Source of the DNA: JANQEU01 sp965228045
GTDB taxonomy: Bacteria; Bacteroidota; Bacteroidia; Cytophagales; Cyclobacteriaceae
DNA: 64,000 nt
Direction: 5' to 3'
NCBI GenBank assembly: GCA_965228045.1
Contig: OZ245789.1
Coordinates: 4,030,001-4,094,000, forward strand
Each line of letters opens with the position of its first letter. Positions within the stretch are counted from its first letter, which is position 1. A model generated the notes under the pieces. It had not been told where the DNA came from. It saw only the letters and a list, made by a program, of their open reading frames with translations, and ran no database searches. This document shows positions 1 to 7,860 of the stretch, in pieces. Both the position numbers and the translations under genes were made by a program.

Positions 1-2
1 AC

Positions 3-719
3 TACAAACTGGAGGTGCTGGTGTCAGAATGGTTAAAAGTGGGTAAAGGACATGTAATCGCCGGAGGTACTCAGCATTTTGTGGATGAAGGTGAGGTCAG
101 AGGAGGATTTCTGAAGTATGAAAACTGGCTCAATAAGGTGGCAGCCGAGCAACGACACTACCAGGAAATTTACAGGGAGTGTGTCATACCTTCACATAGC
201 TGGATCGCCCATAGAGATGATTTTGAAAAAGCCGGTGGCTTCGAGCCGGAAGTGTATCCGGAAGATTATGACCTGTGTTTTCGGTATTACCGGGAGGGCT
301 TTAAGATCATAGGAATACCACATGTGCTTCATTACTGGAGGGACAGGTCCAACAGGATTTCCCGTACCTGGGATGAGTATAAAGACAATCGGTATTTTGA
401 GATGAAGACCAGATACTTTTTTGAGCTGGATCATGATCCCGGAAGACCTCTGGTACTGTGGGGTGCGGGCAGGAATGGTAAGGACCTTTGCAAGCTGTTG
501 AAGAAGTATTTGGAAGACATTCGATGGATTTGCGAAAATGACCGGAAGATCGGGCATAATATTTACGGTACAGTGCTGGAATCACCCGGGGTATTGCCCG
601 GACTCCAAGAGCCCCAAATCCTGATTGCCGTGACAGCAGAGGAAGAAAAAGAGGACATTAGAAATCAATTATCGCAGCTAGGGAAATTACCGGTTCGGGA
701 TTACTGGTTTTTTTTGTAG
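3..719 (+). CDS. Family 2 glycosyltransferase, C-terminal part (5' end outside window)
   Basis: The reading frame is open to the window edge, so the N-terminal GT-A nucleotide-binding half is missing; the GTG at 15 is probably internal. What remains shows the family-2 acceptor-side pattern: an EDYDLCFR segment and a YWRDRSNRISRT motif like the Y-W-R stretch common in bacterial GT2 enzymes. After it comes a Rossmann-like segment (VLWGAGRNGKDL), often found as a C-terminal extension in such enzymes. It probably transfers a sugar during surface polysaccharide or glycan synthesis in the cytoplasm. The last 185 bp, including the stop codon region, are repeated at 2067-2251. The exact sugar cannot be told from the sequence. 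Confidence 0.8.
   Translation, partial: YKLEVLVSEWLKVGKGHVIAGGTQHFVDEGEVRGGFLKYENWLNKVAAEQRHYQEIYRECVIPSHSWIAHRDDFEKAGGFEPEVYPEDYDLCFRYYREGFKIIGIPHVLHYWRDRSNRISRTWDEYKDNRYFEMKTRYFFELDHDPGRPLVLWGAGRNGKDLCKLLKKYLEDIRWICENDRKIGHNIYGTVLESPGVLPGLQEPQILIAVTAEEEKEDIRNQLSQLGKLPVRDYWFFL
534..718 (+). repeat. 185-bp direct repeat, copy 1 (3' end of glycosyltransferase)
   Basis: This stretch recurs at 2067-2251 with an offset of 1533 bp. I count three mismatches by eye (in the segments around 572, 628 and 681), so about 98% identity. It encodes the last 61 residues of the glycosyltransferase and ends at the stop codon. Confidence 0.95.
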
Positions 720-898
720 TAAATGGTTTTAAATCCAGGAGCCAACGAAGAATATTGAAATTTCATTACCTAAAATGAAAATTCTTCGTAATTTTTGAGT
801 TCCATTAAACAGCTATTGATCATGATCTTTTCGTATTACCCGGGTGCTTTCACGTATCCGATGTACCGCAAAGTCTGCTGCTGTCTGATATTAGCGGC

Positions 899-2020
899 AT
901 GAAACAGCAAAATTTCCGGGGATTACTTTTTCTTACAGTCGGTTTGTTCCTTTTCGTAACTGGAATATTTGCAGAGAAAATCTATTCTTTTAATCAAAAA
1001 AAAATACAGTCTATTATCAGTAGGATGAGAGGCGAAGATTCTCCTCGGGACCTTATCAATCCAATAACGAATTCATCTGACTCACTTATATCAGTAACCG
1101 TAGAAAACGCTGACAGGGTTCGGGGAGAACTGATAAGGATAATATTTGGCACCCCCAAATTACCTTCCAAATTACCAGATACAGTCTACGCCATCGAAGA
1201 CGAAGACTATGATGATCTGGAAATGTTGAAATCTATTTCCAAATTTGAGATAACTCTTAATCACGGTATAAAGTCAATAGGTTACGTTTTCTATCCAAAT
1301 CAATCAGGAGATAAACTTGTCATATACCATCAGGGTCACAAAGGTGATTTTATTGAGGGAAAAAAGACAATTGCCTTTTTCCTTGAAAGGGGAGCAACCG
1401 TTATTGCGTTTTCTATGCCCTTACTGGGGATGAACAATCAACCAATAATCCATAGTAGTGTATTGGGTGACATTAAACTTACCCATCATAATAGACTCAA
1501 ATTCCTAAAAAGACCATTACAATACTTTATCACACCAGTAATTGTAATGATAAACTACATGGCACCTTACGAATTTCATGATATCAGCATGATAGGTCTT
1601 AGTGGCGGAGGATGGACTACAACAATTGCCGCGGCTGTCGATGATAGAATTCGATATAGTTTTCCAGTTGCTGGCTCGTATCCAATGTATCTCCGATTCA
1701 AGCTCCCTGGTGATAATTTTGGTGATTTTGAGCAGACATATGACGAACTGTACTCAAAAATTAACTATTTGGATATTTATGTACTAGGTTCAATTGGGGA
1801 GGAAAGATGTCAAATTCAAGTTCTGAATAAATATGATCCATGTTGCTTTTATGGCAATTTCTATGAGAATTATGAGGATGAAGTAAAGCAGCAAGTTCGA
1901 AGATTTGATCAGGGGTCTTTTGATGTTTATTCGGACTCAAGTCATTCAGAACATAAAATATCTGAGACAACTCTTAAACATATACATCAGAAGCTTAGTG
2001 AAGTGAGTGAAGTGTGGTAG
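899..2020 (+). CDS. Alpha/beta-hydrolase fold protein with N-terminal membrane anchor
   Basis: 373 residues. Residues 7-25 are hydrophobic and fit a signal anchor. The core has an alpha/beta-hydrolase look: strand LVIYHQGHKGD, then a nucleophile elbow GLSGGGW (Ser is the likely catalytic residue), an Asp-rich region, and a C-terminal SSHSEH that could supply the catalytic His. Family and substrate are not recognised; genes like this occur next to polysaccharide synthesis genes, which suggests a deacylase or esterase role, but that is inference. The gene is richer in A and T than the glycosyltransferase before it and lies between two copies of that gene's 3' end, so it appears to be inserted. 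Confidence 0.65.
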   Translation: MKQQNFRGLLFLTVGLFLFVTGIFAEKIYSFNQKKIQSIISRMRGEDSPRDLINPITNSSDSLISVTVENADRVRGELIRIIFGTPKLPSKLPDTVYAIEDEDYDDLEMLKSISKFEITLNHGIKSIGYVFYPNQSGDKLVIYHQGHKGDFIEGKKTIAFFLERGATVIAFSMPLLGMNNQPIIHSSVLGDIKLTHHNRLKFLKRPLQYFITPVIVMINYMAPYEFHDISMIGLSGGGWTTTIAAAVDDRIRYSFPVAGSYPMYLRFKLPGDNFGDFEQTYDELYSKINYLDIYVLGSIGEERCQIQVLNKYDPCCFYGNFYENYEDEVKQQVRRFDQGSFDVYSDSSHSEHKISETTLKHIHQKLSEVSEVW

Positions 2021-2066
2021 TCGAAATTCCAGATCAATTGGGCCAAAAACCAACGATGTATTTTGA

Positions 2067-2251
2067 GAAAATGACCGGAAGATCGGGCATAATATTTACG
2101 GTACGGTGCTGGAATCACCCGGGGTATTGCCCGGACTCCAAGAGCCCCAAATCCTGATTACCGTGACAGCAGAGGAAGAAAAAGAGGACATTAGAAATCA
2201 ATTATCGCAGCTATGGAAATTACCGGTTCGGGATTACTGGTTTTTTTTGTA
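2067..2251 (+). pseudogene. 185-bp direct repeat, copy 2 (orphan glycosyltransferase tail)
   Basis: Near-perfect copy of 534-718 with no upstream coding frame. Its in-frame stop is TAA where copy 1 has TAG. It is either the original 3' end of the glycosyltransferase, displaced when the hydrolase segment came in, or a new duplicate. Confidence 0.9.
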
Positions 2252-2381
2252 AAGGTAGTAAAGGACTATACCCTTTAGGGTACACAACATGTTTGTTTGA
2301 TGTTATTATACCCGAAGAGGTATGGTGTGACTTCTGACGAAAGTGTTGAACTAGTCAGATTTAGAATTCGTATATTTGATT
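2252..2381. promoter_or_regulatory. Leader region with palindromes upstream of the DUF2188 gene
   Basis: Contains the palindrome TACCCTTTAGGGTA at 2269-2282 (6-bp arms, 2-bp centre) and a second short inverted repeat, ATACC...GGTAT, near 2308-2323. These could be operator sites or stem-loops controlling the two genes that follow. No clear TAnnTTTG promoter element was found. Confidence 0.35.
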
Positions 2382-2600
2382 ATGGCATCAGGTAAAAATG
2401 GATCCGGTAACAAAAGAGCTCATGTAATTAAAAGAGATAGTGGCTGGGCTGTTAAAAAAGAAGGTAATTTAAAGGCAACGAAAGTTTACCGAACCCAAGA
2501 TGATGCAGTCAAAGGCGCTCAAAAATTACGATCAAACGGACACGATGTAATCGTCCATAAAAGGGATGGTTCGATCAGTGATTGGCAAAAAAAGTCTTGA
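2382..2600 (+). CDS. DUF2188 family small protein
   Basis: 72 residues from ATG 2382; a TTG two codons upstream is less likely. The sequence follows the DUF2188 pattern: HVIKRDSGWAVKKEG at the start, a middle region in which residues are regularly spaced around AVKGAQKL, and a terminal DVIVHKRDGSISDWQ. The family is of unknown biochemical function; its compact beta-alpha-beta shape is thought to bind nucleic acid or a partner protein. The downstream gene starts only one codon past this gene's TGA and in the same frame, so the two products are very probably made together. Confidence 0.8.
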   Translation: MASGKNGSGNKRAHVIKRDSGWAVKKEGNLKATKVYRTQDDAVKGAQKLRSNGHDVIVHKRDGSISDWQKKS

Positions 2601-2603
2601 TTA

Positions 2604-3224
2604 TTGTCTCCCAACTTTAACGAACAGGTATTTATTAATTGTCCATTTGACAAAGATTACCTGGTTCTATTAAAACCTTTACTTTTTACAGTTTCTAGAA
2701 TTGGCTTCACTCCAAGAATTGCATCGGAGCGCTTAGACTCAGGAGAGGTGCGGTTAGAAAAAATCAAAGATCTAATCGAATCCTGTCGTTACGGAATACA
2801 TGATTTATCCCGATTTAAAGCAAAGAAAGCTGGCGAATTCTTCAGAATGAATATGCCTTTTGAATTGGGACTTGACTTAGGTTGCAGGAACTATCATACG
2901 GATGAAAGATTTAGGACAAAGCAGATTCTTATTTTAGAAGAAGAGCGTTATAGTACTCAAAAAGCCCTTTCCGATATGTCATTCGCGGATTGTAAATCGC
3001 ATAAAAATGATTCCGAGGAACTGGTCTATGAAGTGCGGAACTGGTTCTCTGAATGCGGAAATAATGGCTTAATCAGCGCGTCCTCGATTTGGGACGACTA
3101 TAACTATTTTTATACGGATCTTTACGAACAAGGGATTGAAAAAGGGTTCAAGCCAAAGGATATAGATCGTCTCCCAATTGGTGAATTTATTACAGAAATT
3201 CAGAACTGGAATTCGAAAAATTAG
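2604..3224 (+). CDS. TIR / nucleoside-deoxyribosyltransferase-like protein (candidate NAD- or nucleotide-cleaving effector)
   Basis: 206 residues with a TTG start; no ATG lies before residue 82, so the start is TTG 2604 or the protein is reached by reading through the TGA at 2598-2600. Visible order: first strand QVFINCPFDKDY, second strand with RIASER, a helix ending in the strand YGIHDLSR, then NMPFELGL (Glu near residue 87 matches the catalytic Glu position of TIR and deoxyribosyltransferase folds), and strand KQILILEE. Such domains often cleave NAD or nucleotides in defence systems. The fold assignment rests on motif spacing read by eye, and the function is inference. Confidence 0.55.
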   Translation: MSPNFNEQVFINCPFDKDYLVLLKPLLFTVSRIGFTPRIASERLDSGEVRLEKIKDLIESCRYGIHDLSRFKAKKAGEFFRMNMPFELGLDLGCRNYHTDERFRTKQILILEEERYSTQKALSDMSFADCKSHKNDSEELVYEVRNWFSECGNNGLISASSIWDDYNYFYTDLYEQGIEKGFKPKDIDRLPIGEFITEIQNWNSKN

Positions 3225-3407
3225 AGATTAAATCTAAGATCATCACGCTTGATTGCACAAATAGCTTCTGGATTTCAGTAGACAAGGATTCGATTTAAGA
3301 AGGTGCCCATTCTACTTTCTTGCTCCCAAATTCCATCGCCAAATATTATATAGTATTACCACACTTCCTGATTACATTTATGTTCTGAGAAAAACTAAAT
3401 TTCTAAA

Positions 3408-4340
3408 ATGTCTTCCTCAAAGAGAATAGTAGTAATAGGCAGCAGCAATACCGATATGGTGGTAAAGTCCAATCATTTACCAGCCCCAGGAGAAACAGTT
3501 CTGGGAGGTGAATTCCAGATGATTCCCGGTGGTAAAGGTGCCAACCAGGCAGTGGCCGCTGCCATGCAGGGTGGTCAGGTGTCGTTCGTTGCGAAAGTAG
3601 GAAATGACATGTTTGGCGAACAGGCAAAAGCGGGATTTGAACAAAAAGGAATTGACACCTCGCATGTTTTTACTACAGAAAATACACCTTCGGGAGTTGC
3701 TCTGATTATGGTGGATGAAGATGGTGAGAATTCCATTTCCGTAGCGTTGGGGGCCAACGATGAACTATCAATTTCAGACATCGAAGGTGCTGTTGACCTG
3801 ATTAGGGATTGTGAAATAGTTTTGATCCAACTGGAGATCCCGATTGACTCTGTAAGCCGTGCAGTGGAACTTGCGAAACAATATCATAAGAAAGTTGTGC
3901 TAAATCCTGCTCCCGCGCAGGAACTGTCACGTGAATTACTTGAAAAGGTGGACATCATCACGCCTAATGAATCAGAAGCCAAAATATTAACCGGGGTGGA
4001 GGTTCATGATGTGGATTCTGCCCGAAATGCCGCGCGGAAATTGAGGTCAACGGGCATCCCAATAGTGATTATCACCATGGGTGCAAAGGGTGCCTATGTG
4101 CTTTCTGAAAACATAGATGCTTTGATTCCTGGCTTTCATGTGTCTGTAGTGGATACCACGGCTGCAGGAGATACTTTTAATGGAGCTTTGGCGGTGGCAC
4201 TTTCGGAACAAACGGATCTAAAAGATGCTATTTTATTCGCAAATAGAGCAGCTGCATACTCCGTCACCAAAATGGGTGCGCAGACATCAGCTCCAACAAG
4301 ATCAGAACTTTCAGAATTTATAAATCAGAACAAAACCTAA
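3408..4340 (+). CDS. rbsK: Ribokinase (PfkB family)
   Basis: 310 residues, the usual ribokinase length. It phosphorylates ribose at O5 using ATP, feeding the pentose phosphate pathway. Both PfkB signatures are visible: GGKGANQA at residues 41-48 for sugar binding, and DTTAAGDTFNGA near 249-260, with catalytic Asp255 and the anion hole. NPAP near 166-169 and TPNESEA near 185-191 are typical of ribokinases. ATG 3408 is a clear start. The sugar transporter gene starts 11 bp after the stop, so the two form a ribose (or related sugar) use operon. Confidence 0.93.
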   Translation: MSSSKRIVVIGSSNTDMVVKSNHLPAPGETVLGGEFQMIPGGKGANQAVAAAMQGGQVSFVAKVGNDMFGEQAKAGFEQKGIDTSHVFTTENTPSGVALIMVDEDGENSISVALGANDELSISDIEGAVDLIRDCEIVLIQLEIPIDSVSRAVELAKQYHKKVVLNPAPAQELSRELLEKVDIITPNESEAKILTGVEVHDVDSARNAARKLRSTGIPIVIITMGAKGAYVLSENIDALIPGFHVSVVDTTAAGDTFNGALAVALSEQTDLKDAILFANRAAAYSVTKMGAQTSAPTRSELSEFINQNKT

Positions 4341-4351
4341 ATAATCAACCA

Positions 4352-5356
4352 ATGTTTATACCCGAAAGCTATACACTCGCAGTTTTATTGTGTGTCATCA
4401 CCATGTTGTGTTGGGGATCCTGGGCCAACACTCAGAAATTGGCATCCAAATCATGGTCTTTCCCCCTGTTCTACTGGGACTATTCCATCGGCATTATCAT
4501 CTGTTCATTAGTATTTGGCTTGACATTGGGATCTATGGGTGAGTCAGGGCGTTCGTTCATTGAAGACATAGGTCAGGCCGACACCAACTCATTGATTTCT
4601 GCATTTGCCGGGGGCGTAGTGTTCAACCTGGCAAATCTATTGGTGGTAGCGGCCATTGACATTGCCGGCATGGCTGTAGCTTTTCCGGTAGGTATCGGTA
4701 TCGCACTTGCACTCGGTGTTGTGGTCAATTATATAGCCACTCCTATAGGTGATCCGGTGCAGTTATTTATCGGTGTTGGTTTGGTTGTATTGGCCATCAT
4801 ACTTGATGCGCTGGCCTACAAAAAGAAGTCAAATGAAAATGCTACAACTCCAACCAAAGGGATCATATATGCGGTTTTGGGTGGTGTCCTAATGGCATTC
4901 TTTTTCAGATTGGTGGCAGCCTCTGTTTCCCTGGATTTTCAAAACCCTGAGACGGGACTTTTCACTCCTTACAGTGCTGTGTTCATCTTTTCGATTGGTA
5001 TTTTTATCTCCAATTTCATCTGGAACACCTTTTTTATGTTCCGTCCTGTAAGTGGTGAACCGGTATCTTATGGCGACTACTTTACCAAAGGAGACACAAA
5101 AACACACCTTATCGGAATTCTTGGTGGTATCATATGGTGCGTTGGGATGAGCTTCAGCATGATAGCTTCAGAAAAAGCTGGTTTTGCTATTTCCTACGGA
5201 CTGGGGCAAGGTGCCACAATGGTTGCTGCAGCCTGGGGAGTGTTTATCTGGAAAGAATTCAAGGGAAGTACCAGATCAACAAAACGTCTGATCAATCTGA
5301 TGTTTCTGTGCTTTATAGCAGGTCTTGCGTTGATCATCATTTCGCGAGGGGTGTGA
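4352..5356 (+). CDS. GRP-family sugar transporter (RbsU/GlcU-like)
   Basis: 334 residues with about ten predicted membrane helices, matching the glucose/ribose porter branch of the drug/metabolite transporter superfamily. The start has the GRP pattern MLCWGSWANTQKLA, and VVNYIATPIGDP lies in the middle. It would import a sugar across the inner membrane, with the proton gradient as likely driving force. Its position 11 bp after ribokinase makes ribose the best guess for the substrate. The assignment is to the family; the substrate is inferred from context. Confidence 0.85.
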   Translation: MFIPESYTLAVLLCVITMLCWGSWANTQKLASKSWSFPLFYWDYSIGIIICSLVFGLTLGSMGESGRSFIEDIGQADTNSLISAFAGGVVFNLANLLVVAAIDIAGMAVAFPVGIGIALALGVVVNYIATPIGDPVQLFIGVGLVVLAIILDALAYKKKSNENATTPTKGIIYAVLGGVLMAFFFRLVAASVSLDFQNPETGLFTPYSAVFIFSIGIFISNFIWNTFFMFRPVSGEPVSYGDYFTKGDTKTHLIGILGGIIWCVGMSFSMIASEKAGFAISYGLGQGATMVAAAWGVFIWKEFKGSTRSTKRLINLMFLCFIAGLALIIISRGV

Positions 5357-5618
5357 TGCTCAAGGAAATCCTATTTTAGGGAATATTGACTGTGAACTTT
5401 CGCAACTTTACCCCCATTTTAAAATTTACTAAATCTTTATGTGATTGATAATTTTAATATATAGGAACTTATGAATCTGTCATTCCGGTTTGTCGTATGA
5501 CTCCATAAGACTGATGACAATTCCTGAGGGAAAGGGCCTAAAATCAACCAGCCGAAAACCCCAAAAACAACCGATATTGAAAACCAGTTGATGATAAACA
5601 ACAAAAAATAGATACCAG

Positions 5619-6464
5619 ATGATAATGCGATTTTTGAAGAGGTTCATCGAATCAAGCTCCTTTCAAAGAGGAGTTGTGACATTAATTGTGATAAACTCCA
5701 TTCTGATTGGACTTGAAACATTTCCAATAGTGATGGACAATTTTGGTGAAATAATCGATTATATCGATTTTTCCATTCTTATACTTTTTGCGGTTGAGAT
5801 AGGGCTGAAAGTTTTCGTTTATCGAGCCTCATTTTTTAAAGATCCCTGGAATCTTTTTGACCTGTTCATTATCTCCATTTCGATTGTCCCTTCTGCGGGT
5901 TCCTTTACTGTATTAAGGGCATTAAGAATCATTCGAACGCTTCGGTTATTGAGAAACCTTCCTAAGCTTCGCTTAATAATCGAGTCGCTTTTAAAAGCAA
6001 TTCCCAGTATCGGATGGATAATGGTACTGTTGGCTATTGTCTATTACACATTTGCCGTGATTGGCACTAATCTCTTCGCTGAAAACTTCCCGAGACATTT
6101 TGGAGACTTAGGAAAGACATTATATAGTCTATTTCAAATCATGACGCTGGAAAGCTGGTCGACAAGCATCGCCAGACCAATCATCGAAACTATGCCAGGT
6201 GCATGGATCTATTTCGTCAGTTTTATCCTGATTGCCACTTATACTACTTTAAATGTGTTCATAGCGATCGTGGTAAACACGATGAATGAAATCAGCTTAA
6301 AAGATCTTCAGGAAGAAGAGGAGCACATTAAAGACTTCGTGGTTGAGGAAAATAAAAAACTACACGACAAGCTGAATTTTATTACTCAACAACTGAGTGA
6401 TCTCAAAAAAGAAAATGAAGTAAGTGACAGAGATGGTGAATGGTATACTCCTAAAACAAATTGA
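5619..6464 (+). CDS. Bacterial voltage-gated sodium channel (NaChBac/NavBac type)
   Basis: 281 residues, a typical length for this single-repeat channel that forms tetramers in the inner membrane. Helices S1-S6 can be traced. S4 at about 98-113 carries Arg every third residue (R100, R103, R106, R109, R112), the voltage-sensor pattern. The pore loop has TLESWS at 176-181, nearly the NaChBac selectivity filter TLESWAS, with Glu178 as the sodium-selective ring. The tail after S6 is acidic and then forms a coiled coil near 228-265, which helps tetramers assemble. It stands alone between unrelated genes. Sodium rather than calcium selectivity is inferred from the filter. Confidence 0.92.
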   Translation: MIMRFLKRFIESSSFQRGVVTLIVINSILIGLETFPIVMDNFGEIIDYIDFSILILFAVEIGLKVFVYRASFFKDPWNLFDLFIISISIVPSAGSFTVLRALRIIRTLRLLRNLPKLRLIIESLLKAIPSIGWIMVLLAIVYYTFAVIGTNLFAENFPRHFGDLGKTLYSLFQIMTLESWSTSIARPIIETMPGAWIYFVSFILIATYTTLNVFIAIVVNTMNEISLKDLQEEEEHIKDFVVEENKKLHDKLNFITQQLSDLKKENEVSDRDGEWYTPKTN

Positions 6465-6755
6465 TAGTTATCTCAATCGAGATATGAATTTTTTTGCAGA
6501 CCTCTTCAAAATAACTAAGTGGGATTTTGATAATCCGGCTTCACCTTTGGTCTATTCCGGAGAATGAAAAGATTTTATAGGATTTAAAGTGATTAGGGGC
6601 TTTGGTCAATTACACCATGGTCCCTTTAGCTTTTGGGAAATCTAAGTCACAATTCGCCTACAGATTTATATTAATGTATAGCCGAATTTTTATTTAATCA
6701 AACCCTGAAATTCAAGAACTGGAAATATTGAGAAATCCAAAGACCTGCAATATTC

Positions 6756-7841
6756 TTATTCCCTCCATATTCGATATACTCCAAGTCCAATTACGGGTGC
6801 CACAAATACTGCGATATATCCCCAGGTCAGTGTGCCATATCCGCTTGCGATAAGGTCAATGATCCCGACGTAATCCGCAACGAATATGGCCAGAAATAAA
6901 ATGACAATTGCCAGAATCAATCTTAAGCGAGCTGGCATCACTTTTCCTTTTTCTTCAAAAATGCTGGCTATACGTTCATTAAATCCATGTATGATACCAA
7001 GCCCAGTTTCGATAAAAGTACCAAATAGAATGATTCGGAAAATCAATCCAAACCACTGTATATCCAATCTGGTCAAAAGGCGGTCAATGGGAATGCTTTC
7101 ATCAAGTATAGCCGGATATTCAATAAGCATTGCCAGGTAAATGAATACACCAGGAATAATCGCAATCAATCCCGCCAGGGCTCCTGAAAGCATCGCTTCC
7201 TTTCGTGTTTCAAGATGTTGCACCACAAAAACCATAGCCGGTATAATCCCCATATTATATCCGGCGTACCGAACACCTGCTGAAAGCCAGTTTCCATTGG
7301 TTTTCGAGTTTTCGATAATCTCAAAAATTTGTCCTCCAAATGAGTAAATACTCACCACTATCAGCACCGCAAATGCCACATAAAGAGCCACTGACCAACT
7401 TGCCAAAGCCCTTTCAATTAGACTGGTTCCATAATAGCTCATGAACCCAACGATAAGGATCATCAGCACAATGCCAATGATTTCCGGAAGACCGGTCATG
7501 TTTTGCAGAAGACTACCTGCCGCTGAACCCATTACCGATATTACCAGGATCAAACCGGACAAATAGACAATTTCATAAAGGAACCAAAACCGCCCGAGAT
7601 AGGATTTGACAAACGTCCGATAGTTATAGCTTTTGGTAACGCGGGCCAATTCGAAAGAAATGGCGATCACAACCGACCAGACGATAAGTGTAACCAGCAT
7701 CCCCAGCAAACCGGAAAGAGGTCCTTCGGTGAGGAAAAACTCAACCAATTCTCTCCCTGTACCATATCCACCGCCAATGGTTATAGACTGGAAGACAAAT
7801 CCCGGGACCAGGTATTTCTGTACAAATGACTTGCTGAACAT
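6756..7841 (-). CDS. YkvI-family membrane transporter (LeuT-fold relative)
   Basis: 361 residues with about ten hydrophobic helices. The first helix carries GGGYGTGRE at residues 23-31, the signature of the YkvI family, whose members resemble amino-acid/sodium symporters of the LeuT fold. The glycine-rich break in helix 1 would be the substrate and sodium site. The substrate is unknown. It lies in the inner membrane. The next gene on the same strand (7861-10290) ends 19 bp before this start, so the two may be co-transcribed. Confidence 0.85.
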   Translation of the reverse strand: MFSKSFVQKYLVPGFVFQSITIGGGYGTGRELVEFFLTEGPLSGLLGMLVTLIVWSVVIAISFELARVTKSYNYRTFVKSYLGRFWFLYEIVYLSGLILVISVMGSAAGSLLQNMTGLPEIIGIVLMILIVGFMSYYGTSLIERALASWSVALYVAFAVLIVVSIYSFGGQIFEIIENSKTNGNWLSAGVRYAGYNMGIIPAMVFVVQHLETRKEAMLSGALAGLIAIIPGVFIYLAMLIEYPAILDESIPIDRLLTRLDIQWFGLIFRIILFGTFIETGLGIIHGFNERIASIFEEKGKVMPARLRLILAIVILFLAIFVADYVGIIDLIASGYGTLTWGYIAVFVAPVIGLGVYRIWRE

Positions 7842-7860
7842 AGATTAGGTTAGCATGGTC

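Noticed and set aside
899..2020. Insertion sequence around the hydrolase gene
   Set aside because: No transposase gene, no terminal inverted repeats and no short target duplication; only the long direct repeat is present.
6465..6755. Terminator or RNA gene in the gap after the sodium channel gene
   Set aside because: The GGTC...GGTCCC arms do not pair well enough on either strand; nothing else supported in this gap.
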